Shown here one piece after another: positions 1 through 5,933 of a stretch of 15,250 nucleotides of DNA. The position numbers and the translations under genes were made by a program. Below the pieces are notes generated by a model, which saw nothing but the letters and a program-made list of their open reading frames with translations, was not told the origin of the DNA and searched no databases. Every line of letters starts with the position of its first letter. Position 1 is the stretch's first letter. Origin of the DNA: C7867-001 sp035533615 (GTDB lineage: Bacteria > Patescibacteriota > Minisyncoccia > Phycocordibacterales > Phycocordibacteraceae); contig DATLTM010000014.1 of the NCBI GenBank assembly GCA_035533615.1, forward strand, positions 1 through 15,250, in the 5' to 3' direction.

Positions 1-1
1 A

Positions 2-1078
2 CCTACTTTGGCAAAAACGCCGCTTGCAATGGAGGCGTTTCTTTCAAGCATCCATCTCTCACCTGGGGAATCGAATTGGTACGTACGTTGGATCAAAGGT
101 GGCGTGCGACCGTGGTGGTCGCTCGAAATCGCTTCGTTTGAAGGCAGAGTTCATTTTTTCATATGGACGTGGGCAAACTTTCGTCGGATTATCGAGGGAC
201 AGCTGTATGCCCAGTATCCGGGCGTGCAGATAGTCGAAGCACTAGATTACACGCGGCTCATTACCGCCACACCCGAGGAGTGGAGCATATGGGGATGTGA
301 TTTCAAGCATACCGCTGAAGACCCTCTTCCGATCAAGACATATGTGGAATATGGACTTGATACGGTGCAGAAGGAACCGGAACAGGTTGACCCGATTGCA
401 AATCTCATTGAGTTTATGAATTCGGCAGGAAAGGGTGAGTATCTCTGGCTGCAATTCATCATTCGTGTCCATAAGGGCGAGAAATATCATAAGAAAACCG
501 AAAAGGACGACACCTACACTTGGAAGGACGAGGCGAAGGAAATGGTGGAGGAGATTCGTAGGGCGACGCGCGATTCTTATGTCGATTCGCTGACTGGCGA
601 AGTCCGGCCTGGATTTCCTAATCCGACCAAAGGACAATCGGAAAAAATGGCAGCCATTGAGCGCAACGTTTCGAAGTTCGCTTTCGATGTCGGTGCGCGC
701 TGCATTTATATGGCGAAGCCAGAAAACTTCAAACCGATACTCATCACACACATGATCGGGCTTTTCAAACCCTTCAGCACCGAGGGGTGGAACGGTATCA
801 CTTCGACTGCATGGCTGAAGAGATTTGATGACTACCCGTGGGAGTTCGGTGCCGAGAAATTGAAAAATCGCTATCGCCGGAAGCTTGTCGAGGCCTATCG
901 CCGCCGTCAATTTTTCCATGAGCCGTTTTCTTTCGGTGTGCCAAGGGACGATACCATGGTAATGAGCACCGAAGAGCTCGCGACCGTTTTCCATATCCCC
1001 TCACAATCCGTTCAAGCTCCGGGCTTGGCACGTGTTCAATCGACGACGCGTGGAGCTCCAATCAATCTGCCGACTTAA
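2..1078 (+). CDS. N-terminal module of HerA/VirB4-like membrane ATPase (5' partial, no ATPase domain)
   Basis: The reading frame is open to the left edge, so the true start is probably outside the window; a TTG at 8 is the first possible start inside it. Numbered from that codon, 356 residues are visible. The segment around residues 15-80 (WYVRWIKGGVRPWWSLEI, then a hydrophobic HFFIW stretch and QYPG) and the C-terminal ELATVFHIPS at 323-332 followed by a proline-rich end (NLP) resemble, from memory, the region placed just before the P-loop ATPase domain in HerA/VirB4-type proteins of Patescibacteria. Here the protein stops at that linker and mltG begins 5 bases later, so no ATPase is attached. 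It may work with a separately encoded ATPase in a secretion, conjugation or pilus-like machine, but this is inference. A function-unknown label is safest. There is no sign of a frameshift at the 3' end. Confidence 0.6.
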   Translation, partial: PTLAKTPLAMEAFLSSIHLSPGESNWYVRWIKGGVRPWWSLEIASFEGRVHFFIWTWANFRRIIEGQLYAQYPGVQIVEALDYTRLITATPEEWSIWGCDFKHTAEDPLPIKTYVEYGLDTVQKEPEQVDPIANLIEFMNSAGKGEYLWLQFIIRVHKGEKYHKKTEKDDTYTWKDEAKEMVEEIRRATRDSYVDSLTGEVRPGFPNPTKGQSEKMAAIERNVSKFAFDVGARCIYMAKPENFKPILITHMIGLFKPFSTEGWNGITSTAWLKRFDDYPWEFGAEKLKNRYRRKLVEAYRRRQFFHEPFSFGVPRDDTMVMSTEELATVFHIPSQSVQAPGLARVQSTTRGAPINLPT

Positions 1079-1083
1079 CGCGC

Positions 1084-2088
1084 ATGAATTCCTTTAAACG
1101 ACATGCTCGTGTTGCTGTTTTCGTATGCGCTACCCATCTGCGTCGCTATTTTCGGCAATGGGCGGCCGTACTTGCATTCGTCGTACTTAGCGTCGTGGGA
1201 TATTTCTTTGTGCTCGCACCGCCCGCTGACTTTTCTTCAGGAAGCACACTAGTTATCGCGCATGGCGCCTCGGTTCCTCTTATCGCGGAACAACTTGCCG
1301 AGGCGCACATTATCGCGCATCCATCGGCACTGCGGCTCCTGGTGCGTATCATAGGCGCGGATAGCCGTATACAAGCTGGTGTCTACCGATTCAACAGACC
1401 CGAAAATCTGTTCACGGTAATGTACCGCCTCGTCACTGGCGCATATGGTCTTCCCCCGATACGTCTGACCTTTGTCGAAGGGACGACCGTGCGTGAAATG
1501 GCGGTTCAGATTGCGGCTGCGTTCCCTGAAATATCTCCGGAAGATTTTCTCGCAGCGGGACAGTCGGCCGAAGGATATCTCTTTCCCGATACCTATTTCT
1601 TCTCGCCGTCCGCGGATGCCGCGTCGATTGTAAAAACAATGCGCTCAAACTTCAATGCGAAGATCGCTTCGCTGACCGACCAATTAAATGCTTCGAAACA
1701 TTCGCTTTCCGATATCGTTATCATGGCGTCCTTGCTCGAAAAGGAGGCGCGTACGAGCGCGAACCGACGTATCGTAGCGGGCATTCTCTACAACCGTCTT
1801 AAGCTCGGCATGCCACTCCAGGTCGACGCGGTCTTCGGCTACATCTACGGCCGTAGTACATATTCGCCCTCATACGCGGATCTCGCAGTCAATTCGCCGT
1901 ACAACACCTATCTGCATACCGGACTTCCGCCCGGACCGATTGATAATCCTGGGCTAGATTCTCTGGAGGCGGCTTTGAATCCGACAAAGACGAATTATCT
2001 ATACTATCTCACCGACAAAAACGGCGTTATGCACTACACTACGACATATGCGCAACACCAAGCAAACAAACGGAAGTATTTGAATTAA
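1084..2088 (+). CDS. mltG: Endolytic murein transglycosylase MltG
   Basis: This is a 334-residue MltG (YceG-like) enzyme, an inner-membrane lytic transglycosylase that cuts nascent glycan strands and is thought to end their polymerisation. A short basic cytoplasmic segment is followed by one membrane span at about residues 26-46. A LysM-like part spans roughly 55-105. The catalytic domain carries EGYLFPDTY at 163-171 and the active-site motif SLLEKEA, with E219 matching the catalytic Glu of E. coli MltG. It also has YNTYLHTGLPPGPIDNPG near 273-290, the family signature. The length is normal for the family. The ATG at 1084 has no obvious Shine-Dalgarno sequence and lies 5 bases after the previous stop, and mnmA follows after one base. 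The presence of MltG indicates a peptidoglycan wall. Confidence 0.96.
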   Translation: MNSFKRHARVAVFVCATHLRRYFRQWAAVLAFVVLSVVGYFFVLAPPADFSSGSTLVIAHGASVPLIAEQLAEAHIIAHPSALRLLVRIIGADSRIQAGVYRFNRPENLFTVMYRLVTGAYGLPPIRLTFVEGTTVREMAVQIAAAFPEISPEDFLAAGQSAEGYLFPDTYFFSPSADAASIVKTMRSNFNAKIASLTDQLNASKHSLSDIVIMASLLEKEARTSANRRIVAGILYNRLKLGMPLQVDAVFGYIYGRSTYSPSYADLAVNSPYNTYLHTGLPPGPIDNPGLDSLEAALNPTKTNYLYYLTDKNGVMHYTTTYAQHQANKRKYLN

Positions 2089-2091
2089 AAT
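2086..2091 (+). promoter_or_regulatory. Possible -10 element for mnmA (start at residue 4)
   Basis: TAAAAT overlaps the mltG stop codon and the first mnmA ATG, and sits 7 bases before the in-frame ATG at 2099. The spacing matches the leaderless pattern seen elsewhere in the window, but there is no TGn extension, and this AT-rich junction could give the match by chance. Confidence 0.25.
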
Positions 2092-3100
2092 GTCAGACAT
2101 GAACGTACGTGGGGAAAGGATATTCGTCGGTCTCTCCGGCGGGGTTGATTCGGCGGTAGCCGCCGCACTGCTTCAGCGTAAGGGCGCGCACGTGACTGGA
2201 GTGTTCATTAAAGGATGGTATCCGCCCGGGATACTCTGTACCTGGGCGACAGAACGCCGTGACGCAATGCGCGTTGCTGCTCGCCTCCATATCCCGTTTC
2301 TTACGCTCGATGCGAGCGCAGAGTACAAGAAGGGCGTCATCGACTACATGCTCGCCGAATATCGTGCGGGGCGAACACCGAACCCCGACGTGATGTGCAA
2401 TCGAGAAGTTAAATTCGGCATATTCTACCGCTTCGCGAAGGCGCACGGGGCGGATGCCATTGCGATGGGGCACTACCGCGCGGGAGAGAAGGATCAAAAT
2501 TATTTTCTGTGGGCTGTGCCGAAAGCCGTTCTTGAAGCGACAATATTTCCAGTTGGAGACTTGGAGAAGAACGAAGTTCGGTTTCTTGCGAAAAAATTTA
2601 ACCTGCCGGTTGCAAAGAAGAAAGACAGTCAGGGAGTCTGCTTCCTCGGGAATATCTCAATCGAGGAATTCTTGCGCAGCGAATTCGATAGCATGCCGGG
2701 TCGCGCCGTCGATGAAGGTGGCACTCTGGTCGGGACGCATGATGGCGTACTCTTTCACACTATTGGCGAGCGCATTGCACTGCGGGGCACTCGCAAAACC
2801 GGTCCGTGGTTTGTCCTTGCAAAAGATGTCGCAAAGAACGAATTCACGGTAGGGAAGGAGCGGTTCCCGGTCGGTGCATCCGTACGTCGTGCTATACCGT
2901 TTGTAGGTGCGAATTGGTTTGGCGAGCCGGCTAGTGTGACGGAAGCGCAGTACCGCTATCGTGGGCAGCGCGTACCGGGATATATAGACGGGGGCCGATT
3001 TGTTGCAGAAAAGCTATTCTCTGAGATCCCCGCTCCCGGTCAGTCGATTGTTTTCTATAATGACACCACACTTGTTGGTGGTGGTACTATAACCGCATGA
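2090..3100 (+). CDS. mnmA: tRNA-specific 2-thiouridylase MnmA
   Basis: MnmA adenylates U34 of Lys, Glu and Gln tRNAs and inserts sulfur to give 2-thiouridine. The PP-loop SGGVDS lies at 16-21. The catalytic cysteine is C103 in TPNPDVMCNREVKFG, and the second, persulfide-relay cysteine is C184 in KKDSQGVCFLG. GHY at 127-129 and KDQNYFL at 135-141 complete the core, followed by the beta-barrel C-terminal domain. At 336 residues it is shorter than the usual ~360. The deficit sits between GHY and KDQ, where only five residues remain and most homologues have a longer hairpin. An alternative start is the ATG at 2099 (residue 4), which lies 7 bases after a TAAAAT hexamer; I keep 2090 because it follows the mltG stop by one base. 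The gene ends in an ATGA overlap with the next gene. Confidence 0.95.
   Translation: MSDMNVRGERIFVGLSGGVDSAVAAALLQRKGAHVTGVFIKGWYPPGILCTWATERRDAMRVAARLHIPFLTLDASAEYKKGVIDYMLAEYRAGRTPNPDVMCNREVKFGIFYRFAKAHGADAIAMGHYRAGEKDQNYFLWAVPKAVLEATIFPVGDLEKNEVRFLAKKFNLPVAKKKDSQGVCFLGNISIEEFLRSEFDSMPGRAVDEGGTLVGTHDGVLFHTIGERIALRGTRKTGPWFVLAKDVAKNEFTVGKERFPVGASVRRAIPFVGANWFGEPASVTEAQYRYRGQRVPGYIDGGRFVAEKLFSEIPAPGQSIVFYNDTTLVGGGTITA
3082..3090 (+). promoter_or_regulatory. Extended -10 (TGGTACTAT), leaderless promoter
   Basis: TGG then TACTAT lies inside the last codons of mnmA, exactly 6 bases before the ATG at 3097. With normal sigma-70 geometry the transcript would start at the A of that ATG. No -35 match is evident, as expected for extended -10 promoters. 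Confidence 0.55.
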
Positions 3101-3507
3101 ATCAGACACGTCTCCAGGTTGCCGCGGGTATTATCGCGCTTGTCATTATTGCCGAGTTTGCGCTTTCGGCCCCGCATACGCGCGAAACCGTCCAAACACC
3201 GGTGTCTCCGACAGTAGCGACTGTGCCACCAGTCACATTGCATGACGTATTTAAAAAGGGTATCCATACCATTACAGGCTCGATTGAAGCACCGAATGCG
3301 TGTGCGATTGTTACGGCGGAGGCGAATCTTCAGGGCGATGCGTCGACTACCGAAACAATACAGGTGGCGATTTCTCTCTCAACTGATACGAACGTCTGCC
3401 TGCAGTTGCCGACACCTATGAGTTTTTCGACGACGATAGTCGCACCGGCGCATCTGTCACTTTCTGCAACGGTGAATGGCTCGCTGGCGACTACAACTTC
3501 TTCATGA
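3097..3507 (+). CDS. Small exported or membrane-anchored protein, function unknown
   Basis: I do not recognise a named family. The 136-residue product has an N-terminal hydrophobic segment at about 7-25 (GIIALVIIAEFALSA), which is either a signal peptide with possible cleavage after A25 or a membrane anchor. A Thr/Pro/Val-rich linker follows to about residue 48. The remainder (58-128) is probably an all-beta outer domain, with alternating hydrophobic and Ser/Thr residues. C69 and C101 are the only cysteines and could form a disulfide. The C-terminus ends in a Ser/Thr-rich tail. The gene overlaps mnmA by ATGA at its start and the next gene by ATGA at its end, so translational coupling is likely. 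It also has its own extended -10 element. Another small exported protein is encoded two genes downstream, so the two may work together at the cell surface; this is inference. Confidence 0.75.
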   Translation: MNQTRLQVAAGIIALVIIAEFALSAPHTRETVQTPVSPTVATVPPVTLHDVFKKGIHTITGSIEAPNACAIVTAEANLQGDASTTETIQVAISLSTDTNVCLQLPTPMSFSTTIVAPAHLSLSATVNGSLATTTSS

Positions 3508-4373
3508 CTATGTCCTCGGTCATTATCAAAGCTGACGGATCAAGCGAAATCTTTGACCCGACGCGCCTCGTGTTGTCACTTCGACGTTCCGGTGCTGGTG
3601 AGCGTACCGCGGAACGTATCGCGAGTGTAATTGCAAGTACCGTAGCGTCCGGCGCGTCATCAAAAGAAGTCTACACACGCGCATTTGCGCTTCTACGGAA
3701 GGAAGCGCGTCCGATTGCGGCCCGCTATGCGCTCCGACGTGCCCTTCTTGAACTCGGGCCAACCGGTCATCCGTTTGAGGATTTTGTATCACATTTGTAT
3801 CGCAAGGAGGGCTGGCAGGTCGAGACGCGTAAGATAATTCGAGGAAAGTGCGTTCCACACGAAGTCGACTTCTACGCATCGCATCAGGAACAGAACACGT
3901 TTCTTGCCGCCGAACTCAAATACCACAACGATCCGGGTTACAAGACTGATCTCAAAGTTGCCCTCTATGTGAAGAGCCGTTTCGATGATATTTTTTCCTG
4001 TGATGCTACGACGCGCGCCTGTCCAATTGACCGCGGTCTACTCGTGACCAATACCAAGTTCACAACGGAAGCCATTGCTTACGCCGAATGCGCCGGCGTC
4101 GAACTCCTTGGGTGGGGTTATCCCGTCGATAATAGTCTTTATATGCGCATGAGCCGTGCGAGAGTATATCCGATTACGGCGCTTACAGGTTTGTCTCGTG
4201 CCGAGAAGCGACTTATGATCGAGCGTGGTATCGTTGCTGTCGACGAGATTGTTAAAGAACGCCGTTTGCTCGATGTACTGCGCCTTTCAAGTGAACGAGT
4301 TGGCGAGCTCCTTGCGGAAGCAGACGGCCTACTCGAGCTCCCTCCTATTCCGCATGATATGGTTTCCGTATGA
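3504..4373 (+). CDS. ATP-cone domain fused to PD-(D/E)XK (Mrr-like) nuclease
   Basis: This is a 289-residue two-part protein. Residues 4-88 (VIIKADGSSEIFDPTRLVLSLRRSG onward, to RYALRRALLELGP) match the ATP-cone fold, the ATP/dATP-sensing regulatory domain best known from ribonucleotide reductase and NrdR. Residues 90-205 match an Mrr/type IV restriction-like nuclease: E92 in FEDFV, then HEVDF with D122, then AELKYH with E137 and K139, giving the D...ExK catalytic pattern. The C-terminal part (222-280, ITALTGLSRAEKRLMIERG) looks like a small helical, HhH-like DNA-binding tail. The catalytic residues appear intact, so the enzyme is probably active and may be gated by nucleotide level. ATP-cone/REase fusions occur in many bacteria, but I know of no settled role. 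The gene overlaps both neighbours by ATGA. No modification methylase is visible nearby, which argues against a classic restriction system. Confidence 0.85.
   Translation: MTMSSVIIKADGSSEIFDPTRLVLSLRRSGAGERTAERIASVIASTVASGASSKEVYTRAFALLRKEARPIAARYALRRALLELGPTGHPFEDFVSHLYRKEGWQVETRKIIRGKCVPHEVDFYASHQEQNTFLAAELKYHNDPGYKTDLKVALYVKSRFDDIFSCDATTRACPIDRGLLVTNTKFTTEAIAYAECAGVELLGWGYPVDNSLYMRMSRARVYPITALTGLSRAEKRLMIERGIVAVDEIVKERRLLDVLRLSSERVGELLAEADGLLELPPIPHDMVSV
4355..4363 (+). promoter_or_regulatory. Extended -10 (TGATATGGT), leaderless promoter
   Basis: TGA then TATGGT lies in the last codons of the ATP-cone nuclease gene, 6 bases before the ATG at 4370. It has the same geometry as the element at 3082-3090, and it likewise coincides with an ATGA start/stop overlap. 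Transcription would start at the ATG itself. Confidence 0.5.
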
Positions 4374-4852
4374 CTAAACGCTTTTCTATGAGCTCGTTTG
4401 TCGCCGGTGTCATGTTCGGTGCCTTACTCGTCGGGGCATGGTTCTTCGGCGGCGCGAGTATACTTGTTGCGCCGGTGGCATCATACCCGCTTCTTGCAAC
4501 GAGCACTGCATCGGCGCTTCCCCAGAGTGGTGCGGTATCGGTAACCAACCAGAACGCTGGCAATACTGTCGTCGTCGAATCGATTACCGTGCCTCCGCCG
4601 GGCGTTTGGGTTGCTGTACGCGAAGTGCAGGGAAACACGTTAGGGAACGTTCTCGGTGCGGCGCGCGCGAGTGGTCCCCGCAGTAATTTTTCCGTTCCAC
4701 TCTTACGGGCGACCGAACCAGGGCGATCCTACGCAATAGAGCTGTACCGCGACGACAACGGCGGTGCCTTCGACCCCGGAATCAACAGCGTGTACGTCGA
4801 TTTTAACTCCGGCGCGCGCGTCGTTGTCTACTTTACGACCACCTCTCAGTGA
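4370..4852 (+). CDS. Membrane-anchored protein with DUF7282-like outer domain
   Basis: The 160-residue product has an N-terminal membrane anchor or uncleaved signal at about 9-34, then a short Ser/Thr/Ala linker. A beta-rich domain follows from about 56 to 158. The pattern VSVTNQNAGNTVVVESITVP, then GVWVAVRE, LGNVLG, VPLLRATEPGRSYAIELYRDD and FDPG resembles the DUF7282 type of extracytoplasmic domain; this is from memory and not from a search. There are no cysteines. It probably sits outside the cytoplasmic membrane in an envelope role that cannot be specified. Its start overlaps the upstream stop as ATGA, and an extended -10 element lies 6 bases upstream. The next gene starts one base after its stop. 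Confidence 0.7.
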   Translation: MTKRFSMSSFVAGVMFGALLVGAWFFGGASILVAPVASYPLLATSTASALPQSGAVSVTNQNAGNTVVVESITVPPPGVWVAVREVQGNTLGNVLGAARASGPRSNFSVPLLRATEPGRSYAIELYRDDNGGAFDPGINSVYVDFNSGARVVVYFTTTSQ

Positions 4853-4853
4853 T

Positions 4854-5657
4854 ATGGCGGCTACTGACCCCAAGATAAGAGGCCGCGGAATGACATTTGA
4901 TCCATCATCGCCAGATCCGTTCAGGGTAAGTCGTTCGAAGATTGATCTCTTTTCCGAGTGTCCGCGCTGTGCATATCTCGATATGCGGCTCGGCGTGAAG
5001 CGCCCATCAATGCCCGCGTTCACACTCAATAACGCGGTTGACGAGCTGCTGAAGCGCGAATTCGATATTCACCGTGCGAAAGGCACCAGACATCCACTCA
5101 CGGAACGGTATGGTCTTGATGCCGTACCGCTTGCCGACGGGCGCATGGAGGAGTGGCGGGACGCCCTTCGTCGTGGCATCGCGTATCTTCATGAGCCGAC
5201 GAATCTGCTCATTCGAGGCGGCATCGATGACGTGTGGGTGAATTCTACCGGAGAATTAATTATCGTCGATTATAAGGCCACCAGTAAGAAGGTCGGGCCG
5301 AGCACCGAGGACGATCTTTATGATTCATATAAGCGGCAGCTGGAAATCTACCAGTGGCTTTTTCGTAGGAACGGTTTTACCGTCTCGCCGACCGTCTATT
5401 TCGTGTACGTGAACGGAAAATCTGATGCGAAAGCATTCGACGGGAAGCTTGAGTTTGACGTAGAGCTTATTCCATATACCGGGAGCGATGTGTGGGTCGA
5501 ACTGGCGATTTATGACCTAAAAAAAATGCTCATGAGTGACGAGATACCCGCAATGGGCAAGGCGTTTGGTGGCGGACCATGCGATTACTGTACGTATCGG
5601 GAGGATGCCGGAAAAATCCTCCGCGAACTGCATACCAAAAATAAAAAGAAAGAGTAG
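4854..5657 (+). CDS. RecB/Cas4-like PD-(D/E)XK nuclease with four-cysteine pattern
   Basis: The 267-residue product belongs to the PD-(D/E)XK superfamily, RecB/Cas4-like branch. SRSKIDLFSECPRCAYL at 27-42 is the usual opening. GGIDDVWV at 122-129 supplies the metal-binding Asp (D125), and IIVDYKAT at 136-143 supplies the D139...K141 pair. QLEIYQW at 162-168 is the RecB motif glutamine/tyrosine segment. Two cysteine pairs, C36/C39 and C243/C246 (PCDYCTYRE), lie at either end, as in the Fe-S-stapled nucleases Cas4 and AddB, although the spacing here is CxxC + CxxC. A frame open from an ATG at 4764 would overlap the previous gene deeply, so I chose the ATG at 4854, one base after its stop; the ATG at 4890 is another option. 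It is probably a DNA-repair exonuclease, as no cas genes are near. Confidence 0.87.
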   Translation: MAATDPKIRGRGMTFDPSSPDPFRVSRSKIDLFSECPRCAYLDMRLGVKRPSMPAFTLNNAVDELLKREFDIHRAKGTRHPLTERYGLDAVPLADGRMEEWRDALRRGIAYLHEPTNLLIRGGIDDVWVNSTGELIIVDYKATSKKVGPSTEDDLYDSYKRQLEIYQWLFRRNGFTVSPTVYFVYVNGKSDAKAFDGKLEFDVELIPYTGSDVWVELAIYDLKKMLMSDEIPAMGKAFGGGPCDYCTYREDAGKILRELHTKNKKKE

Positions 5658-5660
5658 GAT
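5655..5660 (+). promoter_or_regulatory. TAGGAT: possible -10 or Shine-Dalgarno for the MGMT gene
   Basis: TAGGAT overlaps the upstream TAG stop and lies 6 bases before the ATG at 5667, the leaderless -10 spacing. The AGGA within it is also well placed as a ribosome-binding site. There is no TGn extension, so the two readings cannot be separated from sequence. Confidence 0.35.
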
Positions 5661-5666
5661 ACACAT

Positions 5667-5933
5667 ATGGAAAAGAACTCGTTCGCCGATCGAGTCCGGA
5701 ACGCCGTGCGACAAATCCCGAAAGGGGAGACCCGTTCTTACGGCGAGATTGCACAAGTCATCGGGTATACAAGAGCTGCGCGCGTGGTCGGCACGGTGAT
5801 GAAGAATAATTATGATCCGACAGTGCCATGTCATCGTGTCATCCGCGCAGACGGCAAGTTCGGCGACTACAATCGCGGAGGTCATCGCGAAAAGAAACGG
5901 CTACTCGAAAAAGAAGGCATGATATGCAAGTAA
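5667..5933 (+). CDS. MGMT-family protein, DNA-binding/active-site domain only
   Basis: This 88-residue protein is the C-terminal domain of O6-alkylguanine-DNA alkyltransferase without the N-terminal RNase H-like domain. The helix-turn-helix part runs from SYGEIAQVIGYTRAARVVG (24-42), including the arginine-finger region. The active-site motif PCHRVI is intact with acceptor C55, then GDYNRGGHREKKRLLEKEG ends the fold. In alkyltransferase-like (ATL) proteins the Cys is replaced, commonly by Trp, and the protein only flags lesions for excision repair. Since the Cys is kept here, direct alkyl transfer is possible, but single-domain forms are not reliably one or the other, so I give no symbol. The gene follows the RecB-like nuclease by 9 bases and overlaps the start of ung by 10 bases. 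That places three repair-type genes in a row. Confidence 0.88.
   Translation: MEKNSFADRVRNAVRQIPKGETRSYGEIAQVIGYTRAARVVGTVMKNNYDPTVPCHRVIRADGKFGDYNRGGHREKKRLLEKEGMICK

Noticed and set aside
242..994. Minus-strand open frame (250 codons) opposite the first gene
   Set aside because: The plus-strand frame has recognisable family features; the antisense product has none.
3504..4373. Classic restriction-modification system
   Set aside because: No methyltransferase or specificity gene is present; the ATP-cone fusion points elsewhere.
4764..4853. Longer N-terminus for the RecB-like nuclease (ATG at 4764)
   Set aside because: It would overlap the previous gene by 89 bases, and the extra 30 residues (Ser/Thr/Pro-rich) look like out-of-frame reading of that gene. 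The ATG at 4854 is one base after its stop.
4854..5657. Cas4 of a CRISPR locus
   Set aside because: No repeats or other cas genes are visible, and the cysteine spacing differs from typical Cas4.
5828..5923. Longer N-terminus for ung (ATG at 5828)
   Set aside because: The extra residues are Arg/Ser-rich and lie wholly within the MGMT gene, including its PCHR codons. AGAAGG supports the start at 5924.
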